From the NCBI GenBank assembly GCA_015057665.1, contig SVDY01000003.1, positions 98,804 to 162,803 of the forward strand: a stretch of DNA of 64,000 nt. Reading direction: 5' to 3'. This document shows, piece by piece, positions 1 through 9,856 of the stretch; positions within the stretch are counted from its first letter, which is position 1, and each line of letters begins with the position of its first letter. The notes under the pieces were generated by a model that worked only from the letters and a program-made list of their open reading frames with translations, had not been told where the DNA came from and did not search any database. A program made the translations under genes and the position numbers. The stretch comes from Lachnospiraceae bacterium (GTDB lineage Bacteria > Bacillota > Clostridia > Lachnospirales > Lachnospiraceae).

Positions 1-237
1 GAAGAAGATATTCCAGACGGTTTACAGAAACTCAGGGTGGTTTATCCGAATCTGATGCAGCTTGTTTATGATAACTTGAGGACGCAAAAGGAACAGGAAC
101 TCTATGTAGAAGATGAGCCGGAGCAAAAATCCGAGAAAGAATTATTTGAGGACTTTTATCAGAAGCAGAACAATCAGGAAATGGCAGAAGAGCAGAGGAA
201 ATATGTGGAAGAATTGCTGGAACGGTTGTTGGAGTAA
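1..237 (+). CDS. sbcD: SbcD nuclease subunit, C-terminal end (partial)
   Basis: The reading frame is open from base 1, so only the last 78 residues are present. The stretch LRVVYPNLMQLVYDN followed by an acidic, Glu/Gln-rich tail resembles the C-terminal cap of the SbcD/Mre11-type exonuclease; the metallophosphoesterase core lies upstream of the window. SbcD works with SbcC to cleave hairpins and process DNA ends in the cytoplasm. The assignment rests mainly on the sbcC gene that follows after 71 bases, the usual sbcDC order. Confidence 0.8.
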   Translation, partial: EEDIPDGLQKLRVVYPNLMQLVYDNLRTQKEQELYVEDEPEQKSEKELFEDFYQKQNNQEMAEEQRKYVEELLERLLE

Positions 238-308
238 TGCTTGAGGGAAAAAGATAAAAAGGATTGCCGGCACGATGTAAACAAATGTGCTGACAGAAAG
301 GATGACCG

Positions 309-3125
309 ATGAAACCATTACAGTTGATAATAAGCGGCTTTGGACCTTATGCAGAGATGACCGAGATTGATTTTGAACGCATTGGGAAACAGGGCCTTTT
401 TCTGATTACAGGAGATACTGGCGCAGGAAAGACAACAATATTCGATGCAATTACCTTTGCTCTCTATGGAGAGGCCAGCGGCGATGTAAGAGATGCGGCA
501 ATGTTTCGAAGCAAATATGCAAAAGAAGACGTGCCGACCTATGTTAAGCTGACCTTCTTATATAAAGGAAAAAAATATTCTGTGAAACGAAATCCGGAGT
601 ATTTAAGAAAAAAGGAGAGAGGGGAAGGTTATACCAGCCAGAAGGCGGAAGCAGAACTGATTTATCCGGATAACAGACCCCCGGTTACGAAGACGAAGGA
701 AGTAACCAAGGCAGTTACGGACCTTCTTGGGCTTGATTATAATCAGTTTACCCAGATTGCCATGATTGCCCAGGGGGATTTTCAGAAACTTCTTCTTGCG
801 GGAACTGCACAAAGAAGTGAAATCTTTAGAAAGATTTTCCGAACCGGCATATACCGGGAACTTCAGGTGAAGTTAAGGGAAGCGGAACGGTCCGCCTTTA
901 AGGAATACGACAGAATGAAAGGCAGCATCATTCAATATCTGGACGGAATCCTGATGCCTGCATCTTCAAAATACCGGGAAGAGTATGAGAAACTGAAAGA
1001 GGTAAATTATCAGGGGCAGGTAGAGAGAGCTCTGGAAATATTAAATTGTGTGATTGCGGATGGGGAAGAAGAACTTCTCCGCGTGGCAGAAGAAACCAGT
1101 GATATCAGAATTCAGATGGAACAGGAGATTCAGCTTTTCTCTAAAGCACAGCAGGAAAAACAGATTCGCAGCAATCTTGAAAAAAACAGAAACCGCCTGG
1201 AAGAAGTGCTGGGGCAGGAAAGCCGTGTTCTGGATGAATCGAATGAGTCGGAAGGATGGAAGCAGGACCTCACAGAGGTTGACTTGACAATCCGTCAGAT
1301 GGAAGAACGGATGAGGCTTTTGGATAACTACATGCTGGTAAAAAAACGGTATCTACATCATCAAAAGGAACTTGCTGCTTTAAAAGAGGAACAAAAGGGG
1401 CAGGAAGAAACTTATCTTATGAAGAAGAAAAGACAGGAAGAACTTGGAAATGTCCCGCTAAATCTTGCGAACTGTAATCGAAGACTGGAACAGATCGAAC
1501 AGGAACGGTCTCAGTTGAATCGTTATGTACTGTCTTTAAAGAGACTGGAACAGATGATGGAAGATGTTCTGACTGCTGCCATAACATATATAGATGCGGT
1601 TAAGAGAAGAGATGAGGCCAGAACCCGTTATCAGGAGAAAGAGCAGTTCTTTTTAGATGCACAGGCAGGTGTGCTTGCGCTCCGTCTAAGGGAAGGGCAG
1701 CCTTGTCCCGTGTGCGGTTCTACAACGCATCCTGCGCCTGCGCCTGCGTCTGACTCTGTGCCGGATGAAAAAGACTTAAAAGCGGAAAAAGAGAAACTTA
1801 CAATTCTGGAAGAAGAGGCAGGAAGACTGAGTTCTGATGTTCAGAATAAAAGAAAGCAGATGGAGGAAGCATCTGCTCTGATTCAGGAAGAAATGGAAGA
1901 TTTTTTTGCCGGAAGTGGCAAAACGACGGTGCTTCCATCCTTTGGACCGGGAGAAGAGATAGAAGATAAAAAAGTGAAAACCGGTGCATGGAGACGGCTT
2001 CTTACAGAATACTGGAATGAGAGAAAGGAATTCAGAGACGGCCTTGCCACAGAATGCAGGAAGCTGAGACAGGAAGAAAAAGAACTGGCTGATCTGAATA
2101 AGCTCATTCCGGAACTGATGAAGAAACAGGAACTATGTCAGACAAAATGCCTGTCTAAGGAAAAAGAACTGGCTGTTATAAAAGGACAGATGGGTGAAAT
2201 CCTTCAAAACCTGGGAGGAAATGCGCAGGCAGAAAAAGCGGAAGAACTGCGCAGCGAAATGAAAGCTAAGATGCAGAGAAAAAAAGAACTGGAAGCAAAG
2301 ATTGAAAAAGCATTCCAGAAACGCCAGCAATGGATAAAAGAAAAAGAATCTCTGACGGCGACCGTGCAGACACTAAGTGATCAACTTCCTGAAAACAATG
2401 GTCCGGCTATGGAAGATATACAGGTAAGGAAGAATTTGTTAGAGCAAAGAGAGAAAGAACTTTCTTCTGTGACAAGACGGCTGTATGCAGATAACAAAAC
2501 CAATCAGGGAATTCTTGATCATGTGGTAAAAAGAAAAGTGGAAGTAGAGAGAGCGGAACATCGTTATATCTGGTTGAAAAATCTTGCTGATACGGCAGGG
2601 GGAACACTTGCTGGGAAACAAAAAGTAGAACTGGAGACATATATCCAGATGACATTTCTGGACCGTATTCTAAGAAGAGCGAATCTGCGCCTTCTTACCA
2701 TGAGCGGCGGTCAATACGAATTAAAGCGTCAGGAGGATGGAGGAAACCGAAGGGAAAAGGCAGGATTGGAGCTGGATGTTGTGGACCACTATAACGGAAC
2801 AATAAGAAGTGTAAAAACCCTGTCGGGAGGAGAAGGTTTCAAAGCCTCGCTTTCCCTTGCTTTAGGACTGTCAGATGAGATTCAGGCAAGTGCCGGGGGG
2901 ATTCAGTTAGACGCTATGTTTATCGATGAAGGCTTTGGTTCCCTTGATGATGAATCTTTAAGTCAGGCCATGAAAGCTCTTACCAGCCTTGCAGACGGAA
3001 ACCGTATGGTAGGAATTATTTCCCATGTTGCAGAGTTAAAAGAGAAGATTGAGAATAAAATAATTGTCACAAAAAGCAGAAATGTGGAACAAATAGGCAG
3101 TAAAGTATCTGTAATAACTGTTTGA
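309..3125 (+). CDS. sbcC: SbcC ATPase subunit of the SbcCD nuclease
   Basis: A 938-residue SMC/Rad50-like protein. Seen: Walker A GDTGAGKT at residues 35-42, a long Glu/Lys-rich coiled coil, a zinc-hook CPVC at about 466-469 in the middle, then a second coil, the ABC signature LSGGEG at about 838-843 and a Walker B with IDEG near 872-875. This is the full Rad50/SbcC order, so the gene looks intact. With SbcD it forms an ATP-dependent nuclease that opens hairpins and trims blocked double-strand ends. The start follows AGAAAGG at a normal spacing. The gene ends in a strong terminator. Confidence 0.96.
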   Translation: MKPLQLIISGFGPYAEMTEIDFERIGKQGLFLITGDTGAGKTTIFDAITFALYGEASGDVRDAAMFRSKYAKEDVPTYVKLTFLYKGKKYSVKRNPEYLRKKERGEGYTSQKAEAELIYPDNRPPVTKTKEVTKAVTDLLGLDYNQFTQIAMIAQGDFQKLLLAGTAQRSEIFRKIFRTGIYRELQVKLREAERSAFKEYDRMKGSIIQYLDGILMPASSKYREEYEKLKEVNYQGQVERALEILNCVIADGEEELLRVAEETSDIRIQMEQEIQLFSKAQQEKQIRSNLEKNRNRLEEVLGQESRVLDESNESEGWKQDLTEVDLTIRQMEERMRLLDNYMLVKKRYLHHQKELAALKEEQKGQEETYLMKKKRQEELGNVPLNLANCNRRLEQIEQERSQLNRYVLSLKRLEQMMEDVLTAAITYIDAVKRRDEARTRYQEKEQFFLDAQAGVLALRLREGQPCPVCGSTTHPAPAPASDSVPDEKDLKAEKEKLTILEEEAGRLSSDVQNKRKQMEEASALIQEEMEDFFAGSGKTTVLPSFGPGEEIEDKKVKTGAWRRLLTEYWNERKEFRDGLATECRKLRQEEKELADLNKLIPELMKKQELCQTKCLSKEKELAVIKGQMGEILQNLGGNAQAEKAEELRSEMKAKMQRKKELEAKIEKAFQKRQQWIKEKESLTATVQTLSDQLPENNGPAMEDIQVRKNLLEQREKELSSVTRRLYADNKTNQGILDHVVKRKVEVERAEHRYIWLKNLADTAGGTLAGKQKVELETYIQMTFLDRILRRANLRLLTMSGGQYELKRQEDGGNRREKAGLELDVVDHYNGTIRSVKTLSGGEGFKASLSLALGLSDEIQASAGGIQLDAMFIDEGFGSLDDESLSQAMKALTSLADGNRMVGIISHVAELKEKIENKIIVTKSRNVEQIGSKVSVITV

Positions 3126-3154
3126 CAATTAGGGAGAGTGCAAAAAAGAATCAT

Positions 3155-3191
3155 AAAGAGCAGGAAAGTATCTTAGTTTCCTGCTCTTTTT
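3155..3191 (+). terminator. Intrinsic terminator of sbcDC
   Basis: A 13-bp perfect stem (3155-3167 with 3177-3189), a 9-base loop and a T-run closing the 3' arm. It separates sbcC from the transporter promoter immediately downstream. Confidence 0.92.
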
Positions 3192-3194
3192 CAC

Positions 3195-3264
3195 TTGCCA
3201 ATTTAACACTTTAACGGTATAATGTGCTCATACGCCCCGGCTTTAGTGTGATAACGTGGTAAAA
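3195..3264 (+). promoter_or_regulatory. Promoter of the DUF3798 transporter operon plus candidate operator
   Basis: TTGCCA (3195-3200), 17 bases, TATAAT (3218-3223). Downstream of the expected transcript start lies CTTTAGTGTGATAACGTGG (from 3241), continuing to 3264. A near-identical 24-base block (20 matches) overlaps the promoter at 24541-24564. The promoter is clear; reading the shared block as an operator is inference. Confidence 0.75.
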
Positions 3265-3297
3265 GAAGAGCCGGGAAATTAAAGGAGGATAAAACCT

Positions 3298-4452
3298 ATG
3301 AAAAAATTCATCTCTTTATTATTAGCATTCTGCATGATTTTTAGTTTAGCAGCATGCTCAAGCTCCGCACCTGCAGGTGATGACGCAGACGCTCCGGCTG
3401 GCGACGAAAAAGCAGCTTATAAAATCGGTATCATCACAGGTACAGTATCTCAGGGTGAAGAAGAATATCAGGCAGCTCAGAACCTTAAAAAAGCTTATCC
3501 TGATATCGTAGTTACAGCTACATATCCTGACAACTTCTCAACAGAAACAGAACAGACAATCGCTACAGTTACAAACATGGCAGCAGACCCAGACGTAAAA
3601 GCAATCGTTTTCGTACAGGCTGTTCCAGGTGCTACAGCAGCGATCAACAAAGTAAAAGAAACACGTGATGACATCCTCTTCATCGCTGGTGTTTGTGCTG
3701 AAGACCCAGGCGTTATCGCTGAAGCAGCTGATATCTGTCTCTTAGTAGACGAAATCTCCATGGGTACAACAATCATCGATCAGGCAGCTAAACAGGGCGC
3801 TAAAACATTCGTACACGTTTCCTTCGAACGTCATTTAGGATACGCTACAATCTCCGCTCGTCAGGCTCTCTTCAAACAGCGTTGTGCAGATCTTAACATC
3901 GAGTACGTAGAAGCAACTGCTCCAGACCCAACAGGTGATGCTGGTGTTACAGGCGCTCAGGCTTGGGTAACAGAAAACATTAAAGTTTACGTTGACCAGT
4001 ATGGCAAAGATACAGCTTTCTTCTGTACAAACTGCTCTATGCAGGTTCCATTAATTCAGCAGTGTGCTGAACTCGGCGCTATTTATCCACAGCAGTGCTG
4101 CCCATCTCCATACCATGGATATCCATCTGCATTCAACATTTCTGTTGAAGGTCACGAAGGCGATGTACAGTACATGTTAGACCAGATCGCAGCTAAAGTT
4201 AAAGAATATGGCAACGAAGGCCGTATGTCCACATGGGCTGTAGCTATCAACATGATGATGATTGAAGCTGGTTACAACTACGCAGTAAAATGGATCGAAG
4301 GCGAAATCACAGAACGTTGTGATGAAACAGCATTACTTAACGAAATGAAAGCAATCGCTGGCGACGAAACAACTATCACAAAATACTCTGATGACGCAGT
4401 AGGAACATTAGACAACTTCTTCATGATCCTTTGCCCATTCTATGATTTCTAA
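3298..4452 (+). CDS. DUF3798-family substrate-binding lipoprotein
   Basis: 384 residues. The N-terminus has Lys residues, a hydrophobic stretch and a lipobox LAAC, so the protein is probably lipid-anchored outside the membrane. The mature part reads like a periplasmic-binding-protein fold (YKIGIITGTVSQGEEEY, then alternating alpha/beta segments); I recognise it as the DUF3798 family of putative transporter lipoproteins. The downstream genes encode an RbsA-like ATPase and two permeases, so it should deliver a solute to them. The substrate is unknown; the layout resembles nucleoside (BMP-type) and sugar importers. Codon use is strikingly uniform, as in highly expressed genes. Start set by AAAGGAGG. 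Confidence 0.85.
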   Translation: MKKFISLLLAFCMIFSLAACSSSAPAGDDADAPAGDEKAAYKIGIITGTVSQGEEEYQAAQNLKKAYPDIVVTATYPDNFSTETEQTIATVTNMAADPDVKAIVFVQAVPGATAAINKVKETRDDILFIAGVCAEDPGVIAEAADICLLVDEISMGTTIIDQAAKQGAKTFVHVSFERHLGYATISARQALFKQRCADLNIEYVEATAPDPTGDAGVTGAQAWVTENIKVYVDQYGKDTAFFCTNCSMQVPLIQQCAELGAIYPQQCCPSPYHGYPSAFNISVEGHEGDVQYMLDQIAAKVKEYGNEGRMSTWAVAINMMMIEAGYNYAVKWIEGEITERCDETALLNEMKAIAGDETTITKYSDDAVGTLDNFFMILCPFYDF

Positions 4453-4496
4453 AAATTACATAACAATTACCACGTTAAGTTATGATTAATTTGTTG

Positions 4497-4526
4497 ATGC
4501 GTCCATTGAGAAATCGGTGGGCGCAT
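4497..4526 (+). other. Intercistronic stem-loop in transporter operon
   Basis: ATGCGTCCA (4497-4505) pairs with TGGGCGCAT (4518-4526) with one G-U pair and no T-run. It sits between the binding-protein gene and the ATPase gene, where such stems often protect the upstream message or dampen downstream expression. Nearby, 4467-4477 (TTACCACGTTA) is the exact reverse complement of TAACGTGGTAA at 3252-3262. Confidence 0.6.
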
Positions 4527-4550
4527 TAACACGTATATTGAGGTAAACAA

Positions 4551-6149
4551 ATGGAAGCGAATTATGTATTAAAGATGAGCAATATCTCTAAAGAATACTT
4601 CGGCAACAAAGTATTAAAAGATGCTCAGCTCAAAGTTAAACCGGGCGAGATTCATGCGCTGATGGGTGAAAATGGTGCGGGTAAATCCACACTGATGAAC
4701 ATCTTATTCGGTATGCCTGTCATCCACAGTACCGGCGGTTTTGAAGGAACCATCGAATTCGATGGAAAAGAAGTAAATATCGATAATCCTCAGAAAGCCA
4801 TGGAACTTGGTATCGGTATGGTACATCAGGAATTTATGCTTATTCCTGGATTCACTGTTGTGGAAAATATTAAGCTTGGACGTGAGATCACAAACCCAAC
4901 TATCGCAAGTTCTCTGTTCGGACCATCTATGGAAAAACTGGACAAACCGGCCATGGCAGCAGATGCAAGAAAAGCTCTTGACACCATTGGTCTTAATATT
5001 GGGGAGCAGGAGATGGTAGGAGGCATGCCTGTAGGTTATATGCAGTTTATCGAAATCGCAAGAGAAATCGACAAGACAGGCATGAAACTACTTATTTTTG
5101 ATGAACCAACTGCTGTATTAACTGAGACAGAAGCTCAGAGACTTCTTGAAACAATGCAGCTTATTGCATCTAAAGGCATTGCAATCGTATTCATTACTCA
5201 CCGTATTGATGAAGTAATTCAGGTAACCAACAGCATGACCATCCTTCGTGATGGTTATTTTGTAGATTATCTGGAAACCAAAGACACAACAGCCGCAAAG
5301 ATTGCAGGTCTTATGGTTGGACGTGAAGTAGAAAAATTAGTAGACGACGTGGAAGATGACAGCCGTTCCATTAAGGAAGATAATGTCATGCTCCGCTTAA
5401 AAGATTATTATGTAGACATGCCGGGTGAAAAAGTAAACGGTGTGAACTTGGAAGTAAGACGTGGAGAAATCCTTGGTATCGGCGGTCTTGCCGGCCAGGG
5501 TAAAGTTGGTATTCCAAACGGTATTCTTGGCTTATATAAGAGTGAAGGTACTGTTGAATTCGAAGGCGAAGTGATCGACACAACAAAACTTGGTGCGGCA
5601 CTTATGAAACACATCGCATTCGTATCCGAAGACCGTCGAGGCGTTGGTCTTCTTTTAGAAGAATCTATTCAGAACAATATTACATTTACTGCAATGCAGA
5701 TTGATAACAAATTCTTAAAGAAATTCGGACCAATCCGATTATTCGATGAGAAAGCAGCCCGTGCTCATGCAGAAGACATGATCAAACAGTTAGATATCCG
5801 TTGTACAGGACCTGATCAGTATGCAGGCCGTTTATCCGGTGGTAATCAGCAGAAAGTATGTCTTGCACGTGCCATTACAATGAATCCGAAACTTTTAATC
5901 GTATCCGAACCAACCCGTGGTATTGATATCGGTGCGAAGAAACTGGTACTTGAACTGCTTGCGAAGATGAACCGCGAACAGGGAATGACCATTATTATGG
6001 TAAGTTCCGAATTAAACGAATTAAGAAGCTTATGTGACCGTATCGCTATCGTATCTGATGGTAAACTTACCGGTATTTTCCCACCGGATGCATCTGACGA
6101 AGAATACGGTATGGCAATGTCCGGCGTGAAGGAAGGAGGAAAGGAATAA
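4551..6149 (+). CDS. RbsA-like duplicated ABC ATPase
   Basis: 532 residues with two ABC domains, the arrangement of sugar and nucleoside importers (RbsA/MglA/NupA type). Domain 1 has Walker A GENGAGKST, a Q-loop VHQEF and Walker B LLIFDEPT; its signature is the altered PVGYMQ. Domain 2 has a degenerate Walker A (GLAGQGK) but a full signature LSGGNQQK and SEPTRGID. One competent and one degenerate site is usual for this family. It powers the two permeases that follow; its stop overlaps the next start by one base (TAATG), implying translational coupling. Confidence 0.93.
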   Translation: MEANYVLKMSNISKEYFGNKVLKDAQLKVKPGEIHALMGENGAGKSTLMNILFGMPVIHSTGGFEGTIEFDGKEVNIDNPQKAMELGIGMVHQEFMLIPGFTVVENIKLGREITNPTIASSLFGPSMEKLDKPAMAADARKALDTIGLNIGEQEMVGGMPVGYMQFIEIAREIDKTGMKLLIFDEPTAVLTETEAQRLLETMQLIASKGIAIVFITHRIDEVIQVTNSMTILRDGYFVDYLETKDTTAAKIAGLMVGREVEKLVDDVEDDSRSIKEDNVMLRLKDYYVDMPGEKVNGVNLEVRRGEILGIGGLAGQGKVGIPNGILGLYKSEGTVEFEGEVIDTTKLGAALMKHIAFVSEDRRGVGLLLEESIQNNITFTAMQIDNKFLKKFGPIRLFDEKAARAHAEDMIKQLDIRCTGPDQYAGRLSGGNQQKVCLARAITMNPKLLIVSEPTRGIDIGAKKLVLELLAKMNREQGMTIIMVSSELNELRSLCDRIAIVSDGKLTGIFPPDASDEEYGMAMSGVKEGGKE

Positions 6150-7225
6150 TGGAAAAATTCAAAAAAATTATTGATGCAATTGGTATTCCACGCTTGATCG
6201 TATCCTGTTTCTTCCTTGCCATCGTTATCACAGCTTATGTGAACGGCATTGATGTTAAATCTTATTTCTCCTCTACTCTCAAATACTGGGGTATGTGGGG
6301 CGTTCTTGTACTGGCCATGGTTCCAACAATCAAATGTGGTATCGGTCCAAACTTCGGTGTCAGCTTAGGTATTGTATGCGGCCTTCTTGGAACACTTCTT
6401 TCCATCGAATTCGAAGTGATGCAGAGAGTAGATGCAATTCTTCCTGGCTTTGGTGCATGGGGTGCATTTGCATTTGCAGTTATCGTATCTATCGTATGTG
6501 CTTGGTTCGTAGGTATCGGCTACGGTAAAGTATTAAACCTTGTAAAAGGTTCAGAGATGACAGTTACTACCTATATTGGATACTCTATCATTTATCTTAT
6601 GTGTATCCTCTGGTTCAGAGCGCCATTCTCCAGTGGTGAGATTATCTGGCCTCTCGGCGGTGTTGGTGTCCGTAACTCTGTAGCTATGGAAGGAAGCTTT
6701 GGTTACCTTTTAACAGAGGCACTTGGTTTTGAAATTGCAGGAATTTATATTCCAACAGGTATTATCTTATTTGTACTTGCATGCTGTCTCGTAGTACATT
6801 TCTATTTCAAGAGTAAGACAGGTCTTGCTATCGCAGCCGTAGGTTCCAATCCTACATTTGCAAGAGCCAGCGGTATTGACGTAGACAAGATGCGTGTAAA
6901 AGGTGTGGCAATGTCCACTATCCTTGGTGCCATCGGCATTGTAGTATATACTCAGGCATTCGGATATCTTCAGGCATATACAGCACCTCTTTCCATGGGC
7001 TTTATTTGCGTTGCGTCTATCTTAATCGGTGGTGCCACAACAGGAAAAGCTTCTATTATCCATGTAATTATCGGAACATTCCTTTATCAGGGTCTTATCA
7101 TCTTTACTCCTCCGGTATCCAACCATTTACTGGCAGGTACAGATATTTCCGATACTATGCGTCAGATTATCCAAAATGGTGTAATCCTTTACGCACTTGT
7201 AAAAACAAAAGGAGGTACAGAGTAA
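6149..7225 (+). CDS. ABC importer permease, first of pair
   Basis: 358 residues, almost entirely hydrophobic, with about eight to ten predicted membrane segments. The C-terminal half carries the family pattern AAVGSNPTFARASGID followed by a long helix and GGATTGKAS, as in the BPD_transp_2 (RbsC/NupC-like) permeases. Forms the membrane channel together with the next gene product. Translationally coupled to the ATPase gene. Confidence 0.9.
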   Translation: MEKFKKIIDAIGIPRLIVSCFFLAIVITAYVNGIDVKSYFSSTLKYWGMWGVLVLAMVPTIKCGIGPNFGVSLGIVCGLLGTLLSIEFEVMQRVDAILPGFGAWGAFAFAVIVSIVCAWFVGIGYGKVLNLVKGSEMTVTTYIGYSIIYLMCILWFRAPFSSGEIIWPLGGVGVRNSVAMEGSFGYLLTEALGFEIAGIYIPTGIILFVLACCLVVHFYFKSKTGLAIAAVGSNPTFARASGIDVDKMRVKGVAMSTILGAIGIVVYTQAFGYLQAYTAPLSMGFICVASILIGGATTGKASIIHVIIGTFLYQGLIIFTPPVSNHLLAGTDISDTMRQIIQNGVILYALVKTKGGTE

Positions 7226-7228
7226 GAT

Positions 7229-8737
7229 ATGAATACAAAGAAAACAAATGCTCTCGATAACCTCAAACGTATTATCTTTGAAAACAAAGTTATTTTTATG
7301 TTTGTTATTTTGTGTCTTGCATGTATTATAATTGCTGACACATCTGTAGCATATATTGTAGGTGAAGTTTTCACCCGTTTCGGACGTAATACATGTCTCG
7401 TACTTGCGCTGATTATTCCGTGTTTTGCCGGCCTTGGTATGAACTTTGGTATCGTAGTAGGTGCCATTGCTGCTCAGGTATCTGTATTCTGGATTGTGCA
7501 TTGGGGATTTACAGGAATCACAGGTATGCTTCTTTGTGTACTTATGAGTACACCGATTGCAATCTTCTTTGGATGGCTTTTAGGTTTACTCTACAACAAG
7601 ACAAAAGGCGCAGAAATGATCGCCGGTCTTGTACTTGGTTTCTTCGCAGACGGTGTATATCGTCTTTATACCCTTTATATCATCGGTGGTGTAATTCCAT
7701 TTGATGATCCTAACTTATTAGACCGTGGTTTTGGTCTTCGTAACGCTTTCGACTTAACAGGAAACTTAAAGTATTCCATCGATGATATCAGTTTCCTTAC
7801 GGTATGTATTATCCTTGGTGCGATTATGATCGTCATGGGCTTAGTAAATATGCTTCACAACAAAAAAGTCGGCACACAGACAAATGGCAAAAAGAATCTT
7901 ACAAATATGGTAATGGGTGCTGTGTTAGTTGCATTCGGTTTTGCAGGACGTATGATCCCTATGGTGAATCTTCTTTTTGGAGGAACAAGACTGATCTTCA
8001 CAGACGTTGCTTTATTTGGAGGTATTGCACTTGTCGTTTTTGCGGTTGTTAAAATTATCGTAAAACGTAAAAAGGGAGAAACAGGTATAGGAAGCATGAT
8101 TGCTCTTGCCATTGGCGGTATCGCTCTTACAGCAGGAACAGGTATTGGCCCTGTCAGAGACATCTATCAGTCTATCAAGATTTCTGCTTGTACTTATGGT
8201 ATTATCGTCTTATTCTGTATGTTCAATAACTGGATGACAAATACCCGTCTTGGTCAGAACATGCGTACTGTTGGTCAGAGCCGTGCGGTAGCTACATCTG
8301 CAGGTATTAATGTTGATAAAACCCGTATCATTGCTACATGTATCTCTACAGTACTTGCTGCATGGGGTCAGTTAGTATTCCTTCAGAACCTTGGTACATT
8401 CAATACAGTTCAGCAGCAGACAAACGTAGGCCTCTATGCGATTGCAGCGATTCTTGTTGGTGGTGCTACTGTTCAGAAAGCAAGTAATAAACATGCCGTT
8501 ATTGGTGTTATCTTATTCCACACATTATTCGTAGTTGCACCTTTAGCAGCGACTAAGATCGTTGGTGACTCTGCTATCTCCGAATATATCCGTATGTTTA
8601 TCTCTTACGGTGTCATCGCTGTATCTTTAGCTATGCATGCATGGAAGACAGCTGGAGGACCAAAAGACAAGGGAAAAGTAGAACCGGATGCAAAACATAA
8701 GGCCGTCGCAATGCCGGCTGGAAATGCTAAAGTATAG
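7229..8737 (+). CDS. ABC importer permease, second of pair
   Basis: 502 residues, a multi-span membrane protein of the same family as its upstream neighbour (repeat of the TRLGQNMRTVGQSRAVATSA and GGATVQKAS pattern) but longer, with a central insertion of charged and Gly-rich residues around 210-300. It ends in a hydrophilic tail. The two permeases differ enough to form a heterodimer. The start lies three bases after the previous stop, behind AAAGGAGG. Last gene of the operon; a terminator follows. Confidence 0.9.
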   Translation: MNTKKTNALDNLKRIIFENKVIFMFVILCLACIIIADTSVAYIVGEVFTRFGRNTCLVLALIIPCFAGLGMNFGIVVGAIAAQVSVFWIVHWGFTGITGMLLCVLMSTPIAIFFGWLLGLLYNKTKGAEMIAGLVLGFFADGVYRLYTLYIIGGVIPFDDPNLLDRGFGLRNAFDLTGNLKYSIDDISFLTVCIILGAIMIVMGLVNMLHNKKVGTQTNGKKNLTNMVMGAVLVAFGFAGRMIPMVNLLFGGTRLIFTDVALFGGIALVVFAVVKIIVKRKKGETGIGSMIALAIGGIALTAGTGIGPVRDIYQSIKISACTYGIIVLFCMFNNWMTNTRLGQNMRTVGQSRAVATSAGINVDKTRIIATCISTVLAAWGQLVFLQNLGTFNTVQQQTNVGLYAIAAILVGGATVQKASNKHAVIGVILFHTLFVVAPLAATKIVGDSAISEYIRMFISYGVIAVSLAMHAWKTAGGPKDKGKVEPDAKHKAVAMPAGNAKV

Positions 8738-8788
8738 ATTGTTTCAGCAACCGAGATACTATATATAATTTGTAGAAATAATAGAAAA

Positions 8789-8826
8789 GATATGCGCTTC
8801 TCAAACAGGAGGTGCATATCTTTTTT
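8789..8826 (+). terminator. Intrinsic terminator of transporter operon
   Basis: GATATGCGC (8789-8797) pairs with GTGCATATC (8812-8820), one mismatch, followed by six T. An apparent upstream ATG at 8792 for the next gene falls inside this hairpin and is therefore not the start. Confidence 0.85.
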
Positions 8827-8851
8827 ACGAAGGAATTATGGAAAGTTAGGA

Positions 8852-9856
8852 ATGGAAGTAAAAAAAAGCAAAGAACAAATTATAGAAGACTTAAAAAATT
8901 TTATCGGCCGGGATGTTCCGGAGATGGTTTATGACGTAGCGGCATCTGCTGCAAATGATCATCCTGGGATTGGGCTTATTGATATTCAGTCCTATCGAAA
9001 TGCTGCGAAGGTAACAGATAATGAGAATCTGGCATTTTGGCTTGCATCCCAGCACAGAAAAGGAGAAGAGGTTCTTGTCATCAATCAGGGAAAAGACGGA
9101 CAACCTGTTTTTGATACCGGATATGCCTGGATGTCAGTAAGAGAGATTGCAGATTATCTCATGGAAGATGTGAAATATATTCAGGAACTTTTAGAGGAAG
9201 TAAATTATGATGTGAAGTCAGAAAAGATTGAGGCCTCTATGAATAATCTTTTGTCCAAAAGAGATTTTTATCTGGCCTTGTCCAATCAGGTTGGGGAAGT
9301 GGAGATTCCGGTGCAGGATGGCGTTCAAAAGATTACTTTGGCGCTTCTTTGTGAATATCTTCATGTACCGTTTATGGAACTGTACACAAGATATCAGATT
9401 TCAGGAACTGCTGCTGACGCAATCTCCCAGTATTCAGATTCTTTAAGAAAGCAGGCAGAGGCAAAGACATTTGCCGACGTAGTGTGTGTGGAAGATTTCA
9501 TGTTTGAAAAAGAACTGGATGCCTATCATATGCTGCTCTTCCGCGCTTCCATGAAGAAGAAAGGGATGGAGTACAATGTTTCTGTAAAGGAAGCCTATTC
9601 TTTTAGAAAAGTGGAAGATTATTATATGCTCTTTTTAAAAGAACTGAGTGCAGGGGAAAGCCATAAGGAGTATTACACAAAAGAAGAATATGCTTTCTTA
9701 AATGAAGTAGAATCCGGAATTAAAGAAGGCATAGCAGTAGATCCGGAGATCCTTAAATATCTGTTGGAACTTCTTAGCAAGAAACAGATTACAAAAAAAG
9801 AAAATACCCGATTGTTCCTGTATCTTGCACAAAAAGAAGGAACTATGATTGGGTAA
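8852..9856 (+). CDS. Conserved hypothetical protein, cytoplasmic
   Basis: 334 residues from the chosen ATG; the ORF could extend 20 codons upstream, but that would start within the preceding terminator. No signal peptide, no membrane segment. The protein is mostly helical and acidic; an early segment (VMDVAASAANDHPGIGL-like, residues about 25-40) and a predicted HTH-like stretch with SVREIADYL are the only distinct features. I do not recognise the family and offer no function. It stands alone between two terminators. Confidence 0.75.
   Translation: MEVKKSKEQIIEDLKNFIGRDVPEMVYDVAASAANDHPGIGLIDIQSYRNAAKVTDNENLAFWLASQHRKGEEVLVINQGKDGQPVFDTGYAWMSVREIADYLMEDVKYIQELLEEVNYDVKSEKIEASMNNLLSKRDFYLALSNQVGEVEIPVQDGVQKITLALLCEYLHVPFMELYTRYQISGTAADAISQYSDSLRKQAEAKTFADVVCVEDFMFEKELDAYHMLLFRASMKKKGMEYNVSVKEAYSFRKVEDYYMLFLKELSAGESHKEYYTKEEYAFLNEVESGIKEGIAVDPEILKYLLELLSKKQITKKENTRLFLYLAQKEGTMIG

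Noticed and set aside
7127..7501. Minus-strand ORF of 124 codons over the permease junction
   Set aside because: Opposite two well-supported permease genes, no binding site, composition of a shadow.
8792..8851. Upstream ATG for the 8852 gene
   Set aside because: It lies in the stem of the preceding intrinsic terminator and would add a basic, unrelated N-terminus.
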